The notes under the pieces are model-generated. The model was given only the letters and a program-made list of their open reading frames with translations. It was not told where the DNA came from and searched no databases. 64,000 nt of DNA, from NCBI GenBank assembly GCA_964017235.1, contig OZ024935.1, positions 3,224,001 to 3,288,000 of the forward strand, written 5' to 3'. A program made the translations under genes and the position numbers. Source of the stretch: Sabellastarte sp. h YS-2021. Its lineage: Eukaryota; Annelida; Polychaeta; Sabellida; Sabellidae. Below are positions 24,171 through 34,887 of this stretch, piece after piece. The first letter of the stretch is position 1, and each line of letters starts with the position of its first letter.

Positions 24171-25061
24171 AACCTACTTAATTTTTAAAACCTATGGGAA
24201 AAAGAAATTAAGTCTATTGTGACATGTAGTGACATTTAATTTTGTTTGTATTTTTTTATGAAACATCACACAATCTTGATTTGTCAGCTAATATATTAAC
24301 AACCAGTGACAAGACGTCCTCATTTAAGTACAGTGAATGACACATGTTATGGTGTTTTAGCTGTCGTGAGTGAACAATGCATGCATGGTGACTTCGTTAT
24401 TTTAAATTGTGAAGAATATTAATGATTACTGTATTGTACCCATAAATTATAACAATTATAACTTGGCCAAATCAGAAAACTTAAAGGTCACATATCACAC
24501 TTTTAAGAAAAATCTGAGTTATGGTGTCCATGATGTTCTCATATGTACAGGAAAACAGTCGGTATATATTTATTCTAGGTGTCATACATGTTTAAAGGAG
24601 ATAGGCAAAGAAATTTACTTCTTTATAATTGAAAGTATACAAGGAGTTGTAATGAATGCACATAAAACACCACCCAGCAGGCTTTGTTGTGTGTAATACA
24701 CAGTTTTTACCTCCCTTCTAATAAACAATCCCTCTCTCCACACACAATTGGCAAGAAGGGGGAAATGACATCACATTAGTGAGTCTCACACACTAGTTGT
24801 GAATGGATACACTGTTACTTAGATTCTGAGGCAATAGTCATAGTTTTATTTCTTTCACCTTAAAAGGTTACATGCCTCATTTGAAAACCTGTAATGTTTT
24901 AAATCAGATTTTAAACTCTTCACATTCTATCTATACAATAAGTTTATAAAGTCGTATTTAAAATGATTTAGGCTTTATCAAGTAAGACATACTGTTTTGA
25001 GAAATAAATGGATAGCAAGTGCAGTATACGAAGAATATTGAAAATACAGTCTATTCACTTT
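24171..25061. other. Intergenic, nothing recognised
   Basis: AT-rich sequence between the LINE and a MITE. No coding, RNA or repeat signal that I can support. Confidence 0.5.
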
Positions 25062-25355
25062 GTTACCTCCGCCAAGGAGGTTCTGTTTTTGCCTGGGTTT
25101 GTTTGTGAGTTTGTTTGAACAAGATACGCTGTAACTCAAAAACTTTTGGACAGATTTTGATGATATGTCTGAAAGCGTAAAAGGAAGAAATGATTCTATT
25201 TTGGAAGTGATCCGGATCACTATCTGGATATTCTGGATCCATGAAATGTAATTTTTAAAGACAGCTAGATAACTCAAAAACGTATGGACGGATTTTGATG
25301 AAATTTTTCAGGATATGTGCTCCCTTGGCGGAGGTCTGACCTCTCTGAGTGCTCT
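25062..25355. mobile_element. CCTCCGCCAAGG-type MITE
   Basis: The left end 'ttacctccgccaaggagg' and right end 'cccttggcggaggtctg' are terminal inverted repeats. Internally 'aactcaaaaacttttggac' and 'agattttgatgatat' occur twice in diverged form. A second copy lies at 2491-2735. Non-coding. Confidence 0.8.
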
Positions 25356-25650
25356 TGTAATGACTATTTTAGTTCTGAAACTTTCAATAAAATTCCAGAA
25401 CTTGAAAGTTATAGGTCTCTTAAAGTACTGCAGCCATTAATAAGCAATAAATTATTGTATGAAAGATATGGGCAAATTATCACATGCAGATCAGACATCT
25501 TCAGTTTAGACTTAGTTTTTTTGGCATCCAGTTTATTACTTTTATTTTAGAATGAAAAAAAAATTCTTTTGGAATATCTAAATTATAATTATTTGAGAAG
25601 TGGCTGGCCTACCATCAGTGACGGATTTACAACTATATATTTTGGTTACT

Positions 25651-26976
25651 GCCCAGCAGGCAATAGGATATCAAAAAGAAATCAAAAAGACACTGGGCAA
25701 GACATCAGAAACTGATGCTTATTTGAAATTCGAAATGACATCATATGTTAAATGTCAAACAGATCTTTAGTAGCCTAGTCTATTTGACATCTCCAAAAGC
25801 CATAAAAATGACATCTAGTAGCCGATATAAATTTGATATCAGCATAAGACATCAATATGATCGCCCAATTTGGACTGACTTCATGTCTATATGACATCAG
25901 AAACTGACATCAATTTGATGTACTGATATAAAGTGCTGAAACTAATTTTCAGTAATAAAAATATTGGTTAATAACATTTTGTTTTCACAGTTAATATCAC
26001 ATTACATTGCTTTAACTACCATTTGTGTACACTTACCTGACACAGCCTTAAGTGATTTCCATGTACTATAAAGACTATTCCATGGGAGAAAGTAATTAAT
26101 GTTCAGTGGGAACCAGTTCAAAAATTTATACCATGTGTAAAGATACAAATTATGGGTACAAAAGTTTGAATATTAGAAGCCCTTTTTCTGAACTTTTATC
26201 TTTATTTATTCAATCTTTGGCTTGGTTGCAAAGACTAAAGTATACATTTGTTTACAAAACAACATATTTCTTGTAAATTTTTGCTGTCACACAGCATTTT
26301 AGTTACAGTTTTAAACATAATTGTTTTGTCTGTACCAAAACTTAATTATTTTTGTCAAAGCAACATCACAGAGACTAGAGGCCAAGTTAGTAGGTTCAGC
26401 ATCTAATCAAAGGTTGTCACCTCTGCCTAGGTTTGACCCTACTCATGTGAAAAAGCTGAGGGCCTGTCCTAATATGACCCTGGCTGGTGTACAGGATGAT
26501 ATTACATTTGTAATATTCCTAAAAATGATATAATTTTATAGAATACTGATGTTAATCCGATCTCAAATGATATGATGATACTCCACTTGAAATGTTTTAA
26601 CAAAGTGACATCATATTAATATCATTAAGATGTCAGAAACAATGCCCGAGTAGAATATCAGGTCACATCATATTATTTGAACATCATATTTTCATCATTT
26701 GACATGACTACAAAAAGTCATGTTGGGATGGTGTCAATTTTATGTCATTGAATAGGATAATACAATCACATTAGGTCTGGTTATCATTTTGTCATCTAGT
26801 TGATATTGTAGGTATGTTATTGACATAAAGTCATGTCATGTCACATAAACTGGATGTCAGATTTGTGTCAGATGACGTGACCACCTTAAATCATGTCCGA
26901 GTGATAGTTACTTGATGTCATATACTAACATGACCAAAACATGATGTCAAGAATTGGACCTGTGCCTGCTGGGTGG
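25651..26976. mobile_element. CCCAGCAGGCA-ended repeat element, GACATCA-rich
   Basis: Ends 'gcccagcaggca' (25651) and 'tgcctgctgggt' (26963-26974) are inverted. The interior is full of diverged 'gacatcat' and 'atgatgtca' motifs in both orientations. A type 1 SINE (26376-26500) is nested inside. No ORF, so non-autonomous. Confidence 0.7.
26376..26500 (+). mobile_element. SINE type 1, tRNA-derived
   Basis: It resembles a tRNA promoter: 'agttagtaggttcagcatct' (A-box region), 'gtcacctctgcctaggtttg' and the B-box 'ggtttgaccct', then 'cctgtcctaatatgaccctg'. It is homologous to 28911-29060. Confidence 0.75.
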
Positions 26977-28510
26977 TAGCAATGAATAAAGGTGTTTTCT
27001 GTTGAAGCAGTTGATTTGAAATATAAATTTTCCAAATATTTGTTATTCTGAAATTGTATGTCACATTTGGCATTAAAATTAGATGAAAATTCTACCACTT
27101 CAATTTCAATAAATTTACACAGGTGAGAGTTTGGTTTTGAGAAATAATTTATATCTATATTAGAAGATTATAAAACAACCACGCTATGGTTAAGTTCAGC
27201 TCATTGAAATGAACACAGTGATGAACAGATGATAAAAAGCTATGCTATGTAAAGTAAGTTAGGATGAATGAAAACAAAGTGAAAAAAAAACGTGATTACT
27301 TAGATTCTGAATTATCATCATTTTAAACCTTATTCATCTGCATCTGATGGCTTCAGATATAAACTGCATGGGAACTGATTACTTGATATGTAGCCACCTC
27401 AAGTTTTATACTTTTATACATATTTGGTACTATATATAATAACTATTGAACTAGAAAGGATAAGACCAGTCATGAATAAAATTGTTAACCTTGTACCTTT
27501 GTGGTTCTACATATACAAAAAGTAAGTTTACTTTACAACACTGAAGTCAGGATTTCGCTAAATTTTAGTTTTTTGTTACTTTTACCAATGTACCATAAAT
27601 AAATCAGCTACTGACAGCTAGGGCCTGTTTTCTTGACTAATTTCTGAATATTTTTCATCAAATGTATCAGAAGATTTTTGTGGTTCAAAACAAGAGAGTT
27701 TTAAAAGTTCATGAAAATTATTTTGACTATATGCCACATCAGAACATATACTTTTAGTCATAGATCATTAGATTAACTTTTAAATCCATAGGAATAATAA
27801 GCTGTATTGGTCCAAAAAGTTTTTTTATTATTGTTTAATGTTTTAAACATAATAGTTTCATATTAGCTTCAATGTTTGTTAAACACAAGAAGGGGGTCTT
27901 GTGTAAATGTAGAGCTGTGTACTGAGATAAACAAGATCACTGTGCATTATCTACAGTAATGTAGTTCAGCTGAGGAGGGATTTCGAACAAAAACCTTCTC
28001 TGCAGTGGAGATGAAAAGCTAATTATGTCCTGTATTGTGTACTCTCTTCAAGAAAGAACTTTATAAATGTGTTTCAGTACACACAAAAAAAATAACAAGC
28101 TGTGCGGGTACATTAGTTTAGTTTCATAAATTTTCTTTTCCTATCTCCTTTAAATGTGATATTTGAGCAAAATCGTTTTTTATACAATTTCTATGCTCCG
28201 TATATCCCAGGCCACATATATCCCTCCATTTTTTGATAAACACAGTGTAACATCATCCGGGAATAGAAGCTAGAAACGGTGTTGTTGTGTTATTCATATT
28301 GGCTTTGATAGTGGGAGTAAATGTGGGGATTGTATTTTTAAAGCTCTGGTTAACACAGATTCAAGTTCAGAATTTCTTTTTGGGGGGAAGGTGGACTCAG
28401 TACTATTAGAACCTAAATTCCAAGATGCTAGGTCCTGGTTTATTTACTTTTTACCAAGCCTGTCAGTATTTATGATAGTGTTCTGGTGTAAGATAAAAAA
28501 TAATCAATAA
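26977..28510. other. Intergenic, nothing recognised
   Basis: AT-rich sequence with no supported gene or repeat. Confidence 0.5.
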
Positions 28511-28735
28511 GATGATTTATTTATTTATTTGGGGTTTTACGTCGCTTTCAACACTGTACAGGTCATATCACGATGGGTAGTTGGAAGGGCAGAGGAAACC
28601 AGTAAATACAGCTGATCAAGGTTCTGTACTGTAAACTGCCGACCAATGGTATACATATATAAGCAACTACCGGCTTTCCCACTTGAGGCTGCATGTGCTG
28701 GAAACCGAACCCCTTCCTCAGAAATGGGAAGCAAA
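28511..28735 (+). mobile_element. SINE type 2, best-preserved copy
   Basis: An ATTT-repeat head (28516-28531) leads into 'ggggttttacgtcgctttc', 'ggtcatatcacgatgggtag', 'gctgatcaaggttctgtact' and 'gcaactaccggctttcccac'. It is the reference for the copies at 1190, 2090 and 15020. Confidence 0.8.
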
Positions 28736-28910
28736 TAAGATGAATATCTGCTTAAATATGGTACAAATTACTAAGATGAAACACCTGTCATCAGTAAATA
28801 TAGCTGAGGCTTTTACCTCTGTTAATAAAAGACCCCCATCCCCCTCCAAACTCCTGTAACAAATACTTGGTATTTTAATCATATACGTTAATGGGCTCTT
28901 TTAATTGCCT

Positions 28911-29060
28911 CTAGGTCCTCAGTGACCTAGTGGGTTAGCAAGTTTGGCATCTAATCATAGGCTGTCACCTCTGTAAGTGGGTTTAACTCCCACAAGTCAC
29001 AAAGTTGTCCTAATATGACCCTTGCTGTTGAACACAACATAAAACCCCTACTTTAACCTA
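28911..29060 (+). mobile_element. SINE type 1, tRNA-derived, best copy
   Basis: 'gtgacctagtgggttagcaa' resembles the A-box region and 'gtgggtttaactcccac' holds the B-box and T-arm-like stem. The tail 'cctaatatgacccttgctg' is shared with the 13661 and 26376 copies. The tail and multiple copies show a SINE, not a functional tRNA gene. Confidence 0.8.
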
Positions 29061-29699
29061 TGACCATTAACTGCTTCCACCACCCCCCCTATCCCTGCCT
29101 TGCCTCATGTTGTTTTGTACATGTTACACTTGACAAGAGAATGAGATTGATATCTTGTGGTTTCTATCAAGTTGATAAACCAATTTTTTGGTTATATTTA
29201 TGTTAGCAACACCAGTTTCTGTGCACACTTTATCAGAAAGGTAAAGCAGTAAAGCTTTTAAGAATGTTTATTATTCAATTGTACCTGTACATGTAAATGC
29301 TACCTATATTTAGCAAATAACTGGAAGCAATTACCCACTGAAGGAGCAGGAACTACCACTGATTTTGAGAGTATAATACAAAGATCAACAATATTTATTA
29401 CATGAAAATTCTCATATTATTTAGATGGTCTACAAAAATATTTATTGCATTATAATTTAACAAAGAATGTTCATTGTATTTTCATTTTCCAAACTAGAAA
29501 GCATCCATGGAACACAGACTTCCACCAAAGGGTGTTTCCAAAAAAAAATCCTGGATTTTTTTTGTATCCAGAATTCGAGTATGATCTGAATTATTGCTAA
29601 AAGGTAATCACTGTTTTCTATTTTCCAGATCCTACCCACTGAAAGTTTTTCCAAATGCTTTAGCAAGGGTAGTGTTTATGTGGCAGTAGATTGAAATCA
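29061..29699. other. Intergenic, nothing recognised
   Basis: No reverse transcriptase or other pol domain is found here, although this would be the position of pol for the adjacent minus-strand gag-protease fragment. Confidence 0.5.
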
Positions 29700-31740
29700 A
29701 GAGTCAGCCCCATCCACCCCTACATTTTAATATTCTATTTCAGGGACAACATCTCTAGTTTTATATTCAAAGGAAATGGGATTTGTCAGTGAGGCAGTAT
29801 TAGCTTGAAACACTTTTGAAACATTTTTTCAACTTGTTCAGATAGGGGTTTTGTTGTACTACATTTTCACAAATAACAGAGATCTGTGCACCTGGTCAAT
29901 TAGGGCAGAGCAGTTCAGTCCACCTATCTCTATGTCAATGGCCCTTCTTTAGTTTGGACAACTAATGGGGTCTTGTCAGTAAACTCTCTTTTCAGTTGAG
30001 TGTTACACCTTTTGAAAACACTACGGGGGGCTTGGTTCTCTCACAGATGTTACCCTTACTGTCAGTACTAGTGGGGTTTTCTGAGAAATCATTTTTTGTG
30101 TATCACAGTTTTGTCGGTTCTCAAATTGTATTTCACTCACTTTTCTGTTTTGTTTACACCCTGTAGAGGCTAAGGCCTGGTTTTTAGAGGGCCTGTTACT
30201 GGGGTCACACTTTAAATTATGACACTCATCAACACTATTTTCAACAAATTTACCTTGACTCACTCTACAAAACATTTTAGTCAATTGATTTTCTGAAAAA
30301 GGCTTATACTTTTTGTGAGACTTTTCAACAGAAATATTTTGCAAATTTCATTGTCATCAAAACCATACTTTAAATGAACTTGTTTTTGCTCAAATGATTT
30401 GTTTGTATCATGATCATATTTTTATACTGTAACCTGGTCATATAATTTGAGGAATTGTGTCTCCTAGGCCAGTTTCCTCTTACTGTCCTGGGTTTTTCTA
30501 GTTAAATTTTGACTAACACTGGCATTTTGAGGGGAAGTCAAAAGGGTGTCTTTTGTTTTTGACTGGAGAGAATTATTTACTGTTTTTGCTGAGAGCACAG
30601 TTCCTCTCTATATGACCTGTTTTACCACACTTAAAACAAACAATATCAGAACAGATTGGCCTATTGTTCCTGTATTGCCCCTGGTGTGTTTGCTGTTGCT
30701 GTCTGTTGCACTGGCGCCTGTCTCCACTGGCTGTGTTAATTGCTTGATACTCTATTTTTTGCTCAACAGTTCTTTGGTAAATGTCCTTGTTTATCACAAA
30801 AACTGCACCAATCTTTTGTGTCCTGCTCTGGCTTTTATGTATCTCCTTGTCCCTATGTCATGGGTTTAAGTGAAGATGGCTTGGGAAAACTTCATTACAC
30901 TCTCATAAAGGGGGACTGTGTTGATGGTTCCCTTTAGTTTTGTGAGTCCCTGGGTTAAGGTGTGAGGTCTGCATTGTGGTGTAAGTCCCTTGATAAACTA
31001 GTGTAAAATGTCTCTCTCTGAGACCACTTACTCTATATTTTCTCAGAAACCCTGTGAAATTGTGGTCTGGATCTTGCAGTATTATGGGTGACAATCTCTC
31101 AAACCATGTTCTGGCTGCACCTTTTAGACAGAGCTGGAAGGCTGTGGGTCACAAATCTCTTGGCCAAGGTGAAATAGTGGCTCACAGTCTGAAGTCCTTC
31201 ACAAATCTCCTGGAATTTTCTTGTGGATTTCCTGAGAATTGAGACAGTTTGAATGGGAAATTCTCTAAAGGTATTCTTGACTGGGGAGGGGAATTTGTGT
31301 GAACTGAGATGGAAGGTTGGGGAAGGTGTATAGGAAAAGGTGTTGGTTGGGGAGGGGTAATTGGTTGGGGAATATTTTGTTGGGGAGATTGTGGGGGATC
31401 TGGCTGAGGAAGGTTTCCAGAAGCATTCTGATGGGGTGGGTGTTGATTAGGCTGCTGCTGTTGTCACTATTGTTGATCTGGCTGCTGCTGTGGTGGTTCA
31501 TGTTGTTCAGCCTGCAGCTGTTGTGGTTGCTCCTGGTTGAGATGTTGCTATTGTTCTGGATCTGGTCGCAGCTGTTGTTGCTGTTGTTGTTTGCTGCTGG
31601 TCAGTTTGCAGCTCTTCAACTAATCGCTGCTATCCTTCTGGTGGGTGTTGAGTTTGCTGAGCCTGATCCATACTTCTCAATTTGGGGAGGATGGGATTAT
31701 TTGACTGGAGTAGTTCTTGTAGTTCTTTGACATCAAGTCT
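29700..31740 (-). pseudogene. Decayed LTR-retrotransposon gag and protease fragment
   Basis: The minus strand reads in pieces, with stops and shifts. A glutamine- and proline-rich N-terminal region (about 31265-31740, CAG/CAA-rich) comes first, then a capsid-like part (30903-31240, 'ARTWFERLSP'). A canonical CCHC zinc knuckle CFKCGKTGHIERNC follows near 30598-30640, then a linker (30021-30344). A retropepsin-like segment GAQISVICENVV lies near 29840-29930, where the catalytic Asp-Thr is lost to a stop and Pro. No RT, RNase H or integrase follows. It resembles Ty3/gypsy-type gag by the knuckle and protease order; closer placement is not possible by eye. Confidence 0.7.
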
Positions 31741-31821
31741 GGATCTCCACCATGTCCTCCTTTCTGTGGCCTTGGTAGAAGTCTATAATTGGTCAGGATC
31801 AACCAAGGGGAGTCACCAATA

Positions 31822-32020
31822 AGTCTCTTGTTTACACAAGTTAAAATCAATAATAGAGTGGATATCTTTTATTACAAAAAAGAACTATCCCCACTTCCCA
31901 ATCCCCACTATCAGACTACTAGGTCTGAGCTTACATGAACCTTATATAAACCCTAAGCTCCACCCAGCCCTATAGCTGCCTGAGGCTGTCATGCATAGCT
32001 CCCAAAGAAATGATGCCACA
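31822..32020 (-). repeat. Putative 5' LTR of the gag fragment
   Basis: On the minus strand, just upstream of gag, a segment begins near TGTGGCATCA. It contains a TATA-like TTTATATAAGG (about 31943-31950) and an AATAAA signal (31868-31873), and ends before TTGGTGACTCC, which could be a primer-binding site. No second LTR was found, so this is inferred from layout only. Confidence 0.45.
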
Positions 32021-33442
32021 CCAAGTTAGCCAAAGAACAGCTGTAGCCAAAGAGAATTTGACTCGTCAGAGTAACAATTCAGGAGGTACTGGTATTGATT
32101 TAGTTCAATTTAAAATGCATATAAAATACATACATGTGCCTTTAGGCCCTTATCCCTGGCTAATACTATTATTTCTGATTTTACAAAATCTGGATTATAT
32201 CAGTGCACCTGCCAGTATTCAGATACTAGTTGTCTCTTTTGATGTTACAGTTTAAAGCTACACAGCGGCATTTTTAAAGAAACAAAAATATACGGAAATA
32301 CATGGTGTTCTGTATATATAAACACACACTCGATGAATGATGTGTAGTCCAAGATGAAGTCACACCTGTTTTACGTTAGAGGAGCAGGAAATGGAGATGA
32401 TGGAAAATTTCTAGGGAAAACTAATTTTTCTTTAAAACACTTTTGGACTGGTTACAGAAGAATAGACTGTTTCAAAGTACACAATAAGTCACCAAATGAT
32501 GTTCACAATGGTTCATATGCGTTCATATATGTGTTATGGTTACATAACTTTAAAATTCATGAACTCTGCTTATAAGCTAAGAAAAACCTGTTCAATTTTA
32601 TGGGAGTACTTTATATCATTATTTATGAGTGTAATACTCAGATGAAAACAGTATCAGGCAATTCCATCAAACCATAATCGAATTGTGAACTTGCACCTTG
32701 TGTCCATAAGCTAAACATATAGGATGTAACCAAAACATGTGATAAAGGCCCACATAAGTTGTTAGGAGGCAATGGGTTTGAATGTTACATGAATGCTTTA
32801 ACTGTCTGTATAAACCTCACGCTATAATATAAAAATCAAAATATTATAAAACTTAACTTATACTATCTATTACTCCATTTACACTTAAATAAAAGGTAAA
32901 TGCGCACTGCACAACTGCACAGGTGCAAAACACTGGTGCAATTGTACAGTTACAATTGCACCAAAAAATAGTACCTCAGGGAGGGGTTACACAACTAATC
33001 TCCAGCCTCTGGTGAGAAAGTTCATCCAATCACTGTTGAAATAGAATAACACCATTTATTGCTATTGCGTAAGGCATATCATCATATTAACCATTGTGAT
33101 AATCCCTGGCCTAAAAGAGAACATCCCTACTATACCCAATCAATGCACCAATTGGGTAAATTCATACTGAACAGAGTTCACAGCACAAATCTATGAACAT
33201 ACACTCTTTATTTTTAATCAGCAGAGGATAATAGAATCACTTGAAATTGAATCATTTATTTAGTAAAGTTTGCCTATTAAGGATACTTGGATATCTATTA
33301 ATCAATGTGGGTTATCTAAAATACACAGCTCTTAGACTGGACCAGATCAGAAATGTGTACAGTGGTTGATGTTGAATATTGGGGCAACTCACCAAATTGG
33401 TAGTAAGCAAATTATCTAACTGTGATTTGGTCATTTCACCTG
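32021..33442. other. Intergenic, nothing recognised
   Basis: No supported gene or repeat. Short ORFs at 32010-32255 and 32354-32575 have no recognisable motif. Confidence 0.5.
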
Positions 33443-33900
33443 TCATGCATGTATATGTAACCTTTTCTTATTTCTCAGTATATTCTGGATAAAGCTGTAT
33501 AATAGATTATTAATAGTTTTAATTTTATCTGAGGTAGGTGTTGGGAGAGAATTGAAGAGGTAATTCAATTTTGGTAAGGCTAAGGTTTTGACAACAGTGA
33601 TCTTTCCTTTGGGAGCCAAAAATCTTTTTCTCCATTTATTAAGGAGCTCCTTAACTGATTCTATTGAGTGCTTATAATTCATATCCTACATGCGGTTTAA
33701 GTCTACCGAGAAGTTAATCCCCAAGAGATTGAACTCAGTGTTGCCCCAAACCAGATTCTTCCAATATTGATTTTTTCTTTGGCATGTTTTTTTCTTTCCA
33801 ATCCAGACTATTTGTGTTTCATCAGTATTTACTTGTGCTGTATGGAGAGAAACAGCTAGACAGTAGAATATCAATGAGGCCGGCATATTATGATATCTTT
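33443..33900 (-). pseudogene. Tx1/L1-like LINE, RT thumb fragment
   Basis: Two adjacent minus-strand frames read VNTDETQIVWIGKKK...FNLLGINFSVDLNRM and then LLNKWRKRFLAPKGKITVVK, TLALPKLNYLFNSLPTP. The 'W--R-L-P-GKI-V-K-L--PKL-YL---LP' block is the standard L1/Tx1 ORF2 segment after RT motif E. It is truncated on both sides. Confidence 0.8.
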
Positions 33901-34167
33901 ATTTCAGTATTATTAAAATTTATGCCTCTTATTTTTTATTTTGAATAATCATATAGCATAGGATTTGAGCACAGAGAATGAAAAGATATGGAGCAATTGG
34001 GTCTACTTGTCAGCATCCCTGTTCTTTATTAATAGACGATGAGAGAAAACCTGACTGGATTACATAAGCTTTAACATTTGTAGTGAAAATACGAATCCAT
34101 CTTACGAAGTCTTCTTAGAAATTAAATAATTTGAAAGTTTTATACAAAATCACAACGTCTAACTCAC

Positions 34168-34556
34168 AACCACGGCATCTCACTACCAGTAGCTCGTTAC
34201 CACTTTTCGCTACCAATAAATTATTACCACAAATTGGAAGTATTTGATCTTCAAGCAGCATTTTAATAAAGTTGTTAGGAAACACCACAAAATTCCATGA
34301 ATATTAATGAGCTACTTTTGTGAATTTGTGAATTATTTCATCTATTACTAGAATATTGTTGAGTTGTAGAAGCCCTAGACTTATTTGATTAATTATTTGA
34401 TCTTCAAGCAGTATTTCTATTCTTGTCAGGAAACCCCTTCTATTTCCGTGACCTCATATTTTCTGGTCAAACATGAATGTTAACCATTTAAAGATACCTG
34501 TGTGTAATAAGCGGTAGCGAGACAATGGTAGTGAGTTGCTGTGTTGCGAGTTCTAT
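34168..34556. mobile_element. MITE B, copy 2
   Basis: The left 'cacggcatctcactaccagt' and 'ttcgctaccaataaattatt' face the right 'gcggtagcgagacaatggta' and 'gagttgctgtgttgcgagtt' as imperfect terminal inverted repeats. Homologous to 18303-18788. It ends about 270 bp before the PMPCA start codon, so it may lie in the promoter region. Confidence 0.7.
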
Positions 34557-34825
34557 GTCTTCCTGATACAGTTAGTTGTAATTATATTCTTCTTTGTAAC
34601 CACTTATTCGCCCATATATAAAATATAAATGTACTATTCATCTTACACACCATTATTGATTTGGCAAAGGGTATTTAATACATTCAATCTTGGTATAAGT
34701 GCTTCAACTAAATAACTTCCATATTTAGTCATTGACTAACTTTTACCTCGCTCCATTGCACATTGCAAACTAACGGCTAAGAAAAGAAATTTGCGTTTAT
34801 ATTCGTTATATTCATATCCGAAGTC

Positions 34826-34887
34826 ATGTCTTCAAGGAGGTTTACAAAGCTTTTAGGAAAATACAGAATACACAGAGGTAATCAAAG
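34826..34887 (+). CDS. PMPCA: PMPCA exon 1 (coding part)
   Basis: ATG at 34826, 20 codons plus 2 nt, donor CAAAG|GTAGGT. I chose this donor over an earlier AGAG|GTAATC because only this one gives the phase (2) that keeps exon 2 open. The peptide is basic and amphipathic, as for a matrix presequence. It is found by phase and composition rather than homology, hence the lower confidence. Confidence 0.75.

Noticed and set aside
28911-29000. Possible tRNA gene
   Set aside because: A- and B-box-like motifs are present, but the cloverleaf is incomplete and the tail is shared with two other copies; it is a SINE.
31317-31730. 137-codon plus-strand Leu/Trp-rich membrane-like ORF
   Set aside because: It is the antisense shadow of the CAG/CAA-rich gag region; its hydrophobicity comes from reverse-complemented glutamine codons.
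34826-34877. Alternative PMPCA exon 1 donor at AGAG|GTAATC
   Set aside because: It leaves phase 1, which makes exon 2 run into a stop after a few codons; the later donor at 34887 fits.
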